Shown: positions 32,835 through 41,733, counted from the stretch's first letter. The stretch: DNA of 45,966 nt from Caldilineaceae bacterium (GCA_020634755.1 JACKBC010000051.1:1-45966); one strand, 5' to 3'. Numbers and translations are program-made. The notes: a model not told the origin generated them from the letters alone.

Positions 32835-33500
32835 ATGGCTAACGAGCTTTTTGATTTAGTAAAATTTGACGATAGCAACCCAGAGGCGCGCTGCCCCTGT
32901 ATTTTGCTGCTCGATGTCTCTGGCTCTATGAGCGGCGCGCCCATTACGGAGCTGAATCGCGGGCTATCCACTTTTGAGAAAGAGTTGCAGGCCGACGATC
33001 TGGCCGCCATGCGCGTCGAAGTGGCCATTGTGAGCTTTGGCAATGGCGTCAAGGTGGAGCAAGATTTTGTCTCTGCCCATCAATTTGTGGCGAGCCCGCT
33101 GCAAGCCAATGGACGCACTCCCATGGGCGAAGCCATCCACCACGCACTAGATATGCTGCGCCAGCGCAAAGATGTTTATAAGCAGCACGGCGTGCCCTAT
33201 TATCGTCCTTGGATATTCCTGATCACCGATGGTGAACCGACTGATGAATGGCGCACGGCAGCGCAGCGCGTGCAGCAAGAAGAAGCGGACAAGGCGGTGG
33301 CTTTCTTTGCCGTGGGCGTACAAAAGGCCAACATGAACACATTGGCGCAAATGGCTTCCCGCCAGCCGCTGCGCCTTAACGGGCTCAACTTCCGCGACAT
33401 GTTTGTCTGGCTGTCGCAGAGCCTCACGTCGGTGTCTCATTCGCAGGTAGGCGCCCAAGTGCCGCTACAGCCGCCTGCGGGCTGGTCCGTTATCGAATAG
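32835..33500 (+). CDS. VWA-domain protein, TerY-like
   Basis: 221 residues; AAGGAAG lies before the ATG. A single von Willebrand A domain with an intact metal site: D27-x-S29-x-S31 in LLLDVSGSMSG, the threonine in NGRTPMGEAIHHAL and the aspartate in FLITDGEPTDEW. TerY-type VWA proteins are cytosolic, with no signal peptide, as here. Followed 7 bp later by a PP2C phosphatase and then a protein kinase, it forms the TerY-P triad known from comparative genomics of tellurite-resistance-type stress systems. It is presumed to be an adaptor or scaffold under phosphorylation control. Confidence 0.9.
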   Translation: MANELFDLVKFDDSNPEARCPCILLLDVSGSMSGAPITELNRGLSTFEKELQADDLAAMRVEVAIVSFGNGVKVEQDFVSAHQFVASPLQANGRTPMGEAIHHALDMLRQRKDVYKQHGVPYYRPWIFLITDGEPTDEWRTAAQRVQQEEADKAVAFFAVGVQKANMNTLAQMASRQPLRLNGLNFRDMFVWLSQSLTSVSHSQVGAQVPLQPPAGWSVIE

Positions 33501-33507
33501 CATTGGG

Positions 33508-34455
33508 ATGAATACTGAAGCGCAGCCATTACCCACCGACCCATCTTCCACGCAGACAAACGAATCCACCGCTTCCGCTCCGGTAAGCGAACACGCCGCA
33601 CAGGCTAATGCGCCGGAAGCAGTTCAGGCCGAAGCGCTTGGCAGCGCTTCAGTGCCGCGCTGTGTAGCGGCATCGGTCCTGGGCGTCAGCCATCAGCGCG
33701 CCGGCCAGCCGCTGCAAGATGCCTATGCCTATGAGCTATGGGCAGACGGAACCGCTATCCTTGCAGTGGCGGATGGCGCGGGGTCGGCAGCCAAAGCTGA
33801 GCAAGGGTCGACTGTAGCGGTGCAGGCAGCAATGGCGGCAATGCGGGATCGGCTCTGGTCAATCCCAGGCAATGTGCAAAAAACGCCGGCTGAGATATCA
33901 TCAGCGGAGATTGCGCCCGCCGAAATCGACTGGCGCGACTCTATGCACCACGTCTTTGGGCAAGCGCGCGCAGCGCTGGTTGCGACCGCTGCCCAGGCGG
34001 AAGCTCCCCTGCGCGACTATGCCACCACCCTGCTCGTATTGACAATTACAGAAACGCACGCGGCTTGCGGCCTTATTGGCGACTGTGCGGCGGTCATTCA
34101 AAGCGTGGACGAAGAGCTAGTCAGCCTGTGCGCACCGCAAAAGGGTGAATATGCCAACATGACCAACTTTCTCACCCAGCCCCATGCCCTGGACATGGTG
34201 GCGGTGCAGGTGTGGACAGGGCGGGTGCAAAATGCAGCCGTACTCTCAGACGGGCTGCTGGAACTGGCGCTCAACGTGGCGCAAAATCGCCCGTATGCAC
34301 CCTTTTTTGCCCCGCTTTTTGCCTTTGCCGCGTCCGCTCAAGATACAGCGCAAGCGTCTGCCGCGCTGGCCGAATTTCTAAACTCGGACCGCATCAACCG
34401 CCGCACGCACGATGACAAGACACTGATCTTATTGAGTAGAGGAGTAGAGGAGTAA
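33508..34455 (+). CDS. PP2C-type serine/threonine phosphatase
   Basis: 315 residues, beginning 7 bp after the VWA stop. A disordered Ala/Glu/Thr-rich head (1-50) is followed by a PP2C_2 fold: ASVLGVSHQRAGQPLQDAYA, metal-binding AVADGAGSA, DYATTLLVLTITETHAACGLI with GDCAAVIQ, LSDGLLELAL and the last metal aspartate in RRTHDDKTLILLS. These positions match the Mn/Mg sites of PP2C enzymes. It probably reverses the kinase encoded next. The last residues (SRGVEE) and the stop codon are encoded by the start of a family 5 repeat, so the repeat has become part of the coding sequence. Confidence 0.9.
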   Translation: MNTEAQPLPTDPSSTQTNESTASAPVSEHAAQANAPEAVQAEALGSASVPRCVAASVLGVSHQRAGQPLQDAYAYELWADGTAILAVADGAGSAAKAEQGSTVAVQAAMAAMRDRLWSIPGNVQKTPAEISSAEIAPAEIDWRDSMHHVFGQARAALVATAAQAEAPLRDYATTLLVLTITETHAACGLIGDCAAVIQSVDEELVSLCAPQKGEYANMTNFLTQPHALDMVAVQVWTGRVQNAAVLSDGLLELALNVAQNRPYAPFFAPLFAFAASAQDTAQASAALAEFLNSDRINRRTHDDKTLILLSRGVEE

Positions 34456-34522
34456 AGGAGGAACGCTACTCCTGTACTCCTCTACTCCTCCATTCCTTTA
34501 CTTTTCTACTCCTCTACTAAAA
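34434..34522 (+). repeat. Family 5 purine/pyrimidine palindrome before the kinase gene
   Basis: The purine arm (gagtagaggagtagaggagt plus aaaggagg) overlaps the end of the phosphatase gene. The pyrimidine arm (ctactcctgtactcctctac and further, ending tctactcctctactaaaa) touches the kinase ATG at 34525. It is the same word family as 17017-17084 and ends in the same ctcctctactaaaa. No other Shine-Dalgarno sequence lies near the kinase start. Confidence 0.85.
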
Positions 34523-34524
34523 AA

Positions 34525-36531
34525 ATGCTCGTCCAAACACGCAACGGCCAAAACATAACGCTTGACCAAGAGATCAACCGCGGCGGGGAAGCGCGCATCT
34601 GGTCGGTGCAGCGCGCGCCCCAGCAATTGGCCAAGCTCTACTTTGCCCCCACGGCCCAGCATGAAGCCAAGCTGCACGCCATGTTGGCCAATCCGCCGCG
34701 CCAGCCGCGCGACCATGCCGCCATTGCCTGGCCCAGTGAAATGCTTTACCAGGAAAACCGCTTTGTCGGCTTCCTCATGCCGCGCGTCTACGACTGCAAC
34801 TCAATTTTCCGCATTTACAATCCCATGCTGCGCCATAAGCTGCCAGAGCCCTATTCGTGGAATGCGTTTCTGCATCGCACGGCGCGCAATCTGGCCGCCG
34901 CGCTGGAGCTGGTCCATGACCGCGGCCATATGGTGGGCGATCTCAACGAGAGCAACATTTTGGTGACGCCCGACGCCCGCGTAACGCTGGTGGATGCCGA
35001 TTCATTCCAGGTGCGCGGCGAGCAGGATGTGATTCATCACTGCACGGTGGCCAAGGCAGAATTTTTGCCGCCCGAACTCAGCGGGGCCGATTTGAGAACC
35101 ATCGAGCGCACAACGGCGCAAGACCATTTTGGGCTGGCGGTGCTCATCTGGTATCTGCTCATGGAGGGCTTTCATCCATTTCAGGGCGTGCTGCAGCGGC
35201 GTCACTCGGTCGAACGGGTCCATCTATATTGCAAAGATCAGGGCTTTTTTCCCTATCAACACTATCGGGTGCTGCCGCCGCCCAAGGCGCCGGCGCTGGA
35301 GCAGTTGCACCCGGCCCTGGCCGAAGCATTCTATAGCGCCTTTGTCAGCGGCTACCGCAATCCAGCGGCGCGGCCGGATGCCAAAGAGTGGCAGGAACGG
35401 CTCATTCAGGCCGAAAATACGCTGATTCCCTGTGCGGAAAACAAGAGTCACTACTATTATGGCCAGTTGCAGCGCTGCCCTGTGTGTCACCCTCTACGGC
35501 GGCGATTGACCACCAGCCAGCGCGCATACGGCTGGCTGATCTTAACGCAAGCGCGGCTGGCCCAAGTGCGTCCTGCATTGCTCGCTGCGCCCACGCCCAA
35601 CATGTTGACCGCCAAAGCGCGCCGCACTGTCCATCTAGCCGATGCGCATGTGCAACTTTTTTCTACGTGGCGCAGCGTACCCCAAGGAGCGCAACGCGTT
35701 TGGCAGCAGGTGCAACCGTCGCTGGCCTTCAGCGCCCACTGGATCGCTATTAATCTAGCTGGCGCTGGCGGCGGGTCCTTGTTGGCCACCGCCTTGTGGT
35801 TATTGCTCACCACGTGGACCGGCTGGATGCCGCCTGACCGCACACCGCTTATGCTCTGTGGCGCGCTCTTTGGTGCACTGCTGGGGGCGGTGCAATGGCG
35901 CATGCTGCGCGAACACATCTCCAAGTGGGGCGGCAGCCAGGTCGCCTGGATTATGGGCGCGGCCATCATTGGTCTAACGGCAGCCGCGGGCAGCGCACCC
36001 TTTTTGCAAGCCGGGGAGAGCTGGTGGAATCGTTCGCCCCTTGGCGATGTGCGTCCCTTACTGAGCGGGCTGTTGCTGGGTGCGCTTTTGGGCGTTGGCC
36101 AATGGCTGCTATTTCGCTATCACCTGCGGCGTAGAATTGAAAGCCGGCCTTGGATCTTGAGCAGCGTGGCTGGATGGGGTGTGGCTGGACAGGCGTGGCT
36201 GGCCGGTCAACACTTTGCACTGGACTGGCGGTCAAGCTTGTCCAGTGAGTATACGTTAGCAGCCGCACTTTTGAGCGGCCTGATCGGCGTGGCATTTTAC
36301 GGGCTGTTGACCAGCCGGCAACTTTGGAGCGGATTGAACCAGAGCGTGCGCATGCGGCGCGGGCGACATGCGCACGGGTGGCGCTTTAACAGCGGCATCG
36401 ATTGGGGCAGACGCAGCAACCAATTGATGCATCTGCCGCGGGAGATTAAAAAATGGGGGTGGCTTGTGCTGACGCTGGTGCTAGTTTTGGGCCTTTTGCA
36501 ATGGATGTTGGGCATGCTGCAGCTGAGCTGA
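34525..36531 (+). CDS. Protein kinase with C-terminal multi-pass membrane domain (TerY-P type)
   Basis: 668 residues. The N-terminal kinase domain (1-290) shows a Gly-rich loop INRGGEARIW, the likely lysine K37 in LAKLYF, the catalytic loop HMVGDLNESNILVT (D139, with an atypical VGD for HRD) and DAD in VDADSF for DFG. The sequence DHFGLAVLIWYLLMEGFHPF is typical of helix F and beyond. A CxxC with neighbouring aromatics (YGQLQRCPVCH, ~C317/C320) follows, then about six hydrophobic helices (~410-660) with the repeated pattern GALLGAVQWRML / GALLGVGQWLLF. It should phosphorylate the VWA partner or others and be opposed by the PP2C. A membrane module on such a kinase suggests signal input from the membrane. 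Confidence 0.88.
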   Translation: MLVQTRNGQNITLDQEINRGGEARIWSVQRAPQQLAKLYFAPTAQHEAKLHAMLANPPRQPRDHAAIAWPSEMLYQENRFVGFLMPRVYDCNSIFRIYNPMLRHKLPEPYSWNAFLHRTARNLAAALELVHDRGHMVGDLNESNILVTPDARVTLVDADSFQVRGEQDVIHHCTVAKAEFLPPELSGADLRTIERTTAQDHFGLAVLIWYLLMEGFHPFQGVLQRRHSVERVHLYCKDQGFFPYQHYRVLPPPKAPALEQLHPALAEAFYSAFVSGYRNPAARPDAKEWQERLIQAENTLIPCAENKSHYYYGQLQRCPVCHPLRRRLTTSQRAYGWLILTQARLAQVRPALLAAPTPNMLTAKARRTVHLADAHVQLFSTWRSVPQGAQRVWQQVQPSLAFSAHWIAINLAGAGGGSLLATALWLLLTTWTGWMPPDRTPLMLCGALFGALLGAVQWRMLREHISKWGGSQVAWIMGAAIIGLTAAAGSAPFLQAGESWWNRSPLGDVRPLLSGLLLGALLGVGQWLLFRYHLRRRIESRPWILSSVAGWGVAGQAWLAGQHFALDWRSSLSSEYTLAAALLSGLIGVAFYGLLTSRQLWSGLNQSVRMRRGRHAHGWRFNSGIDWGRRSNQLMHLPREIKKWGWLVLTLVLVLGLLQWMLGMLQLS

Positions 36532-36942
36532 AAACCGGCGTTCTGTTTGGTGAGAACGTGCGCATGCCTGGCGTGAAAGTTGCTTGGTTTGCTATTTATT
36601 CCCTCTGGCAATCCACAGGCGCTAAGCAAGTCGTATCATCAGTACACTGCAAAGGGTGCGATTCACTGATGATAGTTGATTCTGGCAGTTGACAATTTGA
36701 GACCGACTGTCGACAATTGGCATACAAGCGGCAAATTGGTTGAAACCTTTTGGCAGGACAGCTCGTTTACTGTAGGGCAAGCGGAGCCGTTGCAACGGGT
36801 ATCATTGAGGCAAACTTCGATTTTGATTCAGCAGCGTATTAAAGCTCATGACTTACGCAGCGCCGTGGATTGCCGGGAACGCATAATATAGCTGCCTCGG
36901 CTATTTCCCCCGAGGTTTGCGTAAGTTCTAATATAAAGGTCG
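36532..36942. other. Intergenic region with one family 3 repeat, no gene seen
   Basis: Two open frames here (36453-36692, 36676-36891) have no family features. The region holds related cgacaattgg/tgacaatttg words near 36690-36720 and the family 3 repeat at 36851-36926, which ends 16 bp before the PBP start. Confidence 0.5.
36851..36926 (+). repeat. Family 3 repeat (acttacg termini)
   Basis: 76 bp from acttacgcagcgccg to gcgtaagt, with 8-bp perfect terminal inverted repeats and an inner hairpin gcctcgg-ctatttcc-cccgaggt. It matches the copies at 21133 and 41293 in length and ends. Confidence 0.75.
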
Positions 36943-39825
36943 ATGCGGGTGATTGAAAAAGTACACAAGCAAGTAGTTCACTGGGGGCGTTTCGTCTGGC
37001 TGGCGGCCCTCTTTTCGGCCATGCTGGCCGCCTGTACCAATGGCGGGTCCATTGGCCCACGTCCGGCCCAGGATCTCATTACGGTTGTCGAAGCCTATTT
37101 GCAGAAATATCAGCCCGGTCCGCTGCCGCGTCTCTTTCAAACCACCTATTTATATGACCGCAACGGCACGTTGATTGCCGAGTATTTCCCCGAAGGGCGC
37201 CGCACGTGGGCGCCCATTGCGCGCATTTCGCCCTACCTGCTCCAGGCCACCATAGCTGCCGAAGACTCGTCGTTTTACGCCAACCCAGGCGTGGACCCGC
37301 GCCGCATTGTGGCCGCCGTGGTGCGCAACATTGAATCGGGCGAGGTCACATCGGGCGCCAGCACCATTACCATGCAGCTTGCGCGCAATCTCTTTTTGGG
37401 CGCCGAAGATCGCTATAACACCAGCATTGACCGCAAACTGCTGGAAGCAGGTGTGGCCCAGGAATTGACTGACCTCTTTAGCAAAGACGAAATTCTGGAA
37501 ATGTATCTGAACCTGCTCAACTACGGCAGCCTGGCCTATGGGCCGGAAGCCGCCGCGCAGGTCTACTTTAACAAAAGCGCCGCCGATCTAACCCTAGCCG
37601 AAGCCTCTTTATTAGCTGGGCTGCCGCAACAGCCCGCCAATCTCAACCCGTTTGTCAATTTTGATGCCGCTCGCGCCCGCCAAGATGTGGTGCTCCAGCT
37701 CATGGTGCGCCACGGCTATTTGAGCGAAGCTGAAGCCGAAGCAGTGCGCGGTGAGCAGGAAACGCTGCGCGCCTATTTTGCCGTGGCCAGCGTCAACGCC
37801 GGTCAGCGCGCCGAAATTCGAGCGCCCCATTTTGCCCAATATGTGATCGACACGCTGGATGAGCAGCTCGGTGCTGGCTATACCGCCCGCTCGGGCTTGC
37901 GCATTTTCACCACGCTGGACCTGGACATGCAAGAGCTGGCCCAGCGCACGGTGGCCGAAAAGGTGGCCGAGCTGTCACCACGCTATGGCTTCAATAATTC
38001 GGCGCTGGTGGCCATGAAACCGGGCACGGCGGAAATTTTGGCCATGGTGGGCAGTGCCGATTTTGCCAACGATCAGATTGCGGGTCAAGTCAACGTGGCC
38101 GTGCGCCCGCGCCAGCCCGGCAGCTCCATCAAACCTATTTTCTATGCCGCGGCGCTGGACGCCAACGTAATTTCACCGGCTACAGTGATCTGGGATCTCT
38201 ATGCGCGCTATGTCATCGACAAGCGTCAAGTCTATATTCCGCGCAATTATGATGAAAAGTATCACGGTCCGGTCACCGTGCGGTCAGCGCTGGCCAATAG
38301 CTATAATGTGCCCATGGTCAAGCTCTTTTATGCCGCCGGGCCGGAACAGATGGCCTCACGGGCATATGCAATGGGCATTCGCACCTTTACGCCGGACAAA
38401 GTTTGGTATGGTTTGGGGCTATCCCTGGGCGCGGGTGAGGTTACTCTCTTAGATTTGACCAATGCATACACAACGCTGGCCAGCGAGGGCCGCCACAATC
38501 CACCGCGGGCCGTGTTGACGGTGCTGGATGGCCGCGGCGAATCCATTGAGCTGGTGCATAATAGCGAACCCGACCAGGTCATTTCACCGCAGGCCGCCTT
38601 TCTGGTCACCAACATTTTGAGCGATAACGAGGCGCGCGCGCCCATGTTTGGCCTCAACAGCCGCCTGCATCTCAGCTTTCCTGCGGCCGCCAAAACTGGC
38701 ACCACCACGGGCAATCGCGATAGCTGGACCGCTGGGTATTCACGCTATCTGGCGGCGGCGGTTTGGTCCGGCAACACCGACGGCAAACCCACGCGCAATA
38801 GCACCGGCATTGGCGGCGCCGCCCCCATTTGGAATGCCTTTATGGAAGCCGTGGCCGCCGACCCCGCCATGCGCAACAAGCTAGATGCGCCCGCGGATCC
38901 AGCGGCCTGGGAATTCATTCCGCCGCCCGGCATCGAAGAGGTGCCGGTCACCTGTCCAGAGGGATTGGTTTGCCGCCCGGGTGGCGAATATTTTAGCGAT
39001 GTTTGGCTCCAAAAAATGAGCGAATTTGGCCCTATGTCCGACAGTACGGCCACCGGCGCCATTACCAATGTATTTGTGCAGTGGCAAGACGGTGGGCGCC
39101 AATTTGTGGGCTATTGCGTTTCGTCTGAACTGACGGGGCAAACCCGTACGCTGCTCAAGACGCCCATAGGTGTTGGTCTGTTGCCGGCGCCGGTGTTATT
39201 GGATACCAAGCCCGCCGATGAACGTACGGTTGACGAGCAATTTATGTTTACCGAGCAGCGCAAGCTCTTGGAGCAGGAACGTGACCAGGCCATTGGCTGG
39301 GGCAGCTCTCGCAATACGCCCATTACGCTGGGCCGCTGCGAGCAGATGGACTCGATTGCGCGCGAGCTGTATGGCGACCGCGTGGCGGCGGTGACCGTGG
39401 ATCGCGGGTCGGCGCCCATTGCCCAGGCGCAACCCACGCCCACAGCCCAGGCAACGCCCGAAGAGGACGCCCAGCCCACAGAGCGTGCGCCGGTTCTCTA
39501 TAGTACCCATTCATCATATAGCGATAATGCGTGCGCCGGCAGCTATATTCTAGGTCGCGTGATTAATGGCAATGGTGGTCCCACGCCGGGGGTGCGCATT
39601 ATGGCCGTGGACCAGTGGGGCAACCGCGCCGAGGCGGTGAGCAAGAGCAGCGAGGCTGATTTAGGCAACTTCGATTTCCCGATTTATAGCGGCACGCCCC
39701 ATGAAATTTATCTCAACGTGGTGGATGGCAGCGGCAACCCGATTAGCCCAACGGTGGTGGTTCGCCACAAACTAGACAATGAATCGAACACTTGCCATCA
39801 TGTTGTGTTTCAGAGTGTAGGATAG
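36943..39825 (+). CDS. Class A penicillin-binding protein (PBP1A/1C-like)
   Basis: 960 residues. A signal/anchor region (FVWLAALFSAMLAAC) ends in a possible lipobox. The GT51 glycosyltransferase has its catalytic glutamate in IAAEDSSFYANPGVDP (~106; the usual histidine after Phe-Tyr is Asn), GASTITMQLARNLFL and KLLEAGVAQELTDLFSKDEI. The transpeptidase shows SxxK in PGSSIKPIFY (~S394), SxN in ANSYNVPMV and KTG in AAKTGTTTGNRDSW (~584). After a Thr/Pro/Gln linker (~825-855) comes a C-terminal Ig-like beta domain. It polymerises and cross-links peptidoglycan outside the membrane. The start is preceded by AAAGG. The next gene follows after 5 bp and carries PBP1C-tail-like domains. Confidence 0.93.
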   Translation: MRVIEKVHKQVVHWGRFVWLAALFSAMLAACTNGGSIGPRPAQDLITVVEAYLQKYQPGPLPRLFQTTYLYDRNGTLIAEYFPEGRRTWAPIARISPYLLQATIAAEDSSFYANPGVDPRRIVAAVVRNIESGEVTSGASTITMQLARNLFLGAEDRYNTSIDRKLLEAGVAQELTDLFSKDEILEMYLNLLNYGSLAYGPEAAAQVYFNKSAADLTLAEASLLAGLPQQPANLNPFVNFDAARARQDVVLQLMVRHGYLSEAEAEAVRGEQETLRAYFAVASVNAGQRAEIRAPHFAQYVIDTLDEQLGAGYTARSGLRIFTTLDLDMQELAQRTVAEKVAELSPRYGFNNSALVAMKPGTAEILAMVGSADFANDQIAGQVNVAVRPRQPGSSIKPIFYAAALDANVISPATVIWDLYARYVIDKRQVYIPRNYDEKYHGPVTVRSALANSYNVPMVKLFYAAGPEQMASRAYAMGIRTFTPDKVWYGLGLSLGAGEVTLLDLTNAYTTLASEGRHNPPRAVLTVLDGRGESIELVHNSEPDQVISPQAAFLVTNILSDNEARAPMFGLNSRLHLSFPAAAKTGTTTGNRDSWTAGYSRYLAAAVWSGNTDGKPTRNSTGIGGAAPIWNAFMEAVAADPAMRNKLDAPADPAAWEFIPPPGIEEVPVTCPEGLVCRPGGEYFSDVWLQKMSEFGPMSDSTATGAITNVFVQWQDGGRQFVGYCVSSELTGQTRTLLKTPIGVGLLPAPVLLDTKPADERTVDEQFMFTEQRKLLEQERDQAIGWGSSRNTPITLGRCEQMDSIARELYGDRVAAVTVDRGSAPIAQAQPTPTAQATPEEDAQPTERAPVLYSTHSSYSDNACAGSYILGRVINGNGGPTPGVRIMAVDQWGNRAEAVSKSSEADLGNFDFPIYSGTPHEIYLNVVDGSGNPISPTVVVRHKLDNESNTCHHVVFQSVG

Positions 39826-39830
39826 AATTG

Positions 39831-41093
39831 GTGAAGCAGCTTTTTCTAATTGTGTTGGCCATTAGCGTGGTGACTATTTGCGGCATTTCTGGTTTGCAAA
39901 ACCGTGGGCCGCGCCTGCTGGCGCAGGATTCGCCGCTGCCCACGGAAACACTTACGCCGACACCCTCATTGACGCCCACCATTACCAATACGCCGCTGCC
40001 CACGCCGACCAAGGGTAATATTACGGAAATTGAAGAGCCGCGTTCCGGCGGGGTGATGGCTGGCTTCTTTCCCATTCGCGGCACCGCGCTCAACAATTCG
40101 TATCTCAAATACGACCTGCACATTGCGGCGGCAGGCAGTGAAGATTGGCACTGGCTGGTGACAAGCTTTAACGTGGTGCGCGGCGGACCGCTCTATATTC
40201 TGGATACAACGGAGTATCCCGACGGCTATTACGATCTGCGCGTGCGTGCGATTCAGCAGGATGGCAACTATACCGAAGCATATGCGCGCAACGTGGAGAT
40301 CCGCAATGCCAACCCACCCACGCCCACGCCCGTAATTAACGTGCTGGGAACTATGTTGCCGCCCTCTCCGTTATCACCACTGTTTACACCAACGCCCACG
40401 CCCATTGATATCCACATGCGGATTCCAGATGGGCAGGGCTTCTATGGGCCGGAAGAAGGCGCGGTGATTAGCAGTTTTGCCCCTATTGCGGCCACGGTTA
40501 ATGATTTGGGCCAGCAGGTCTTCAAACGGTATGATCTGGCCATATCGACGGCTGGGCTAGATGAGTGGAGCCATCTGGTTTCCAGTGAACGACAATATTG
40601 GCGCGATACCATTTATGTGCTGAACACCACGCAATGGCCAGACGGATATTATGATCTGCGCTTGCGCGTCGTTTATGTAGATGGCAACTATAGTGAGTAT
40701 TATTTACGCAATTTGCGTATTGCCAACCAGCACCAGGGAGGTGGGGCCAACCAACCGGTGAATGGCATTCAGCTGCCGCACGACGGCGAAACGGCTGTTG
40801 GCATGCTGGATCTGTTCGGCACGGCAGTTGATCCACAATTTTTGCGCTGGGAGCTTTACTGGTCCCCCAGCGGGACGGACAGTTGGACTTTTTTGGTGGA
40901 GGATGATCACCAGCTAGTAGGCGGCATGATTGCGTGGCTGGATCTTAGCCAGCTTGCTGCCGGGCGCTATGATTTCCGCTTCCGCATCGTGCGACAGGAT
41001 TTTAATTATACGGACTATTATGTGCGCAATCTACAGGTCATTCCGCCGGAGCCCACGCCGACGCGGACGCCCACACCAACGCGCGTATCATAG
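39831..41093 (+). CDS. Exported three-repeat beta-domain protein, PBP partner
   Basis: 420 residues from a GTG at 39831, with AGGA inside the PBP stop region. An N-terminal hydrophobic signal or anchor (QLFLIVLAISVVTICGISG) and a Thr/Pro linker precede three homologous domains of about 85 residues (~70-155, ~205-290, ~300-390). Each ends in a conserved pattern: YPDGYYDLRVRAIQQDGNYT, WPDGYYDLRLRVVYVDGNYS, AAGRYDFRFRIVRQDFNYTD, then YVRNLQV-like strands. These resemble the beta domain found at the C-terminus of PBP1C-type enzymes. Its place 5 bp behind the PBP gene suggests a shared transcript and a wall-related function. The C-terminus is a short TPTRTPTPT tail. Confidence 0.78.
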   Translation: MKQLFLIVLAISVVTICGISGLQNRGPRLLAQDSPLPTETLTPTPSLTPTITNTPLPTPTKGNITEIEEPRSGGVMAGFFPIRGTALNNSYLKYDLHIAAAGSEDWHWLVTSFNVVRGGPLYILDTTEYPDGYYDLRVRAIQQDGNYTEAYARNVEIRNANPPTPTPVINVLGTMLPPSPLSPLFTPTPTPIDIHMRIPDGQGFYGPEEGAVISSFAPIAATVNDLGQQVFKRYDLAISTAGLDEWSHLVSSERQYWRDTIYVLNTTQWPDGYYDLRLRVVYVDGNYSEYYLRNLRIANQHQGGGANQPVNGIQLPHDGETAVGMLDLFGTAVDPQFLRWELYWSPSGTDSWTFLVEDDHQLVGGMIAWLDLSQLAAGRYDFRFRIVRQDFNYTDYYVRNLQVIPPEPTPTRTPTPTRVS

Positions 41094-41292
41094 CGACAGA
41101 TTTGGCGACCATTTTCTAACCAAGTATAATTAGCGATTGGGCTGTCGAAAGGCAGTTTAAAGGCAGCGCACTACCTGGGTTCCATGGTCAACTTATTATT
41201 GTCAATTCATGGGAGCCACTGCGCAGACGACTCATCAGGACGACTTGTATGGTAGAATTGCCTAAGCTAGAATCGCTGTTATCATAGATTCG

Positions 41293-41370
41293 ACTTACGC
41301 AGCGCCTATAGAGCACTAAAAGTGGAAAGGACCGGCAGCGAGATAACGTTTACGCCAGGCTCGCGTAAGT
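41293..41370 (+). repeat. Family 3 repeat (first of an abutting array)
   Basis: 78 bp from acttacgcagcgcct to gcgtaagt. It is followed after one base by a family 1 copy. The remaining parts of 41094-41781 outside the four repeats show no gene. Confidence 0.75.
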
Positions 41371-41371
41371 T

Positions 41372-41457
41372 CTATACTGCGGTTGAGATGAGAAACAGTT
41401 TTTTTATGGGCGCAACCAGCGTAATCAAACTCCGGTTCTCATTCAGAGCTAAGTGTA
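41372..41457 (+). repeat. Family 1 palindromic repeat (second of the array)
   Basis: It begins ctatactgcggttgagatga and ends ggttctcattcagagctaag plus tgta. This is the fullest copy in the window. The ends are imperfect inverted repeats. Confidence 0.8.
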
Positions 41458-41459
41458 AT

Positions 41460-41546
41460 CAGTGGATCACAACGACAAGAGATAGCGTCGGATTCAATAA
41501 TCGAGACCGACGCCTGGATCGCCGACACCGCTGCGGTGTACTGATA
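41460..41546 (+). repeat. Family 2 palindromic repeat (third of the array)
   Basis: It begins cagtggatcacaacgacaag and ends cgccgacaccgctgcggtgt plus actgata. It is separated from the family 1 copy by two bases. The sequence gagttatttagagtggtgta plus ctgatatgata downstream repeats its last bases. Confidence 0.8.
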
Positions 41547-41648
41547 TATAGAGTTATTTAGAGTGGTGTACTGATATGATAGAGAAGTATAGAAATGCAC
41601 CTGCATGATGTATTTCACCTATGACGGGTAATGTATTATCTAGAATTG

Positions 41649-41733
41649 GTAGATCGCAACAGCGCATAATAGAGCTGGCGCTACAAATCGAGGTTGCCGT
41701 TCCTCTATCACCAACACTGTTGCGGTGTGCTGA
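41649..41733 (+). repeat. Family 2 palindromic repeat, second copy in this gap
   Basis: It begins gtagatcgcaacagcgcata and ends caccaacactgttgcggtgt plus gctga. It lies 48 bp before the start of the LysM/fasciclin gene. Confidence 0.75.

Noticed and set aside
36453..36891. Two small frames after the kinase gene
   Set aside because: They overlap the kinase end or repeats, lack ribosome binding sites and have no family resemblance.
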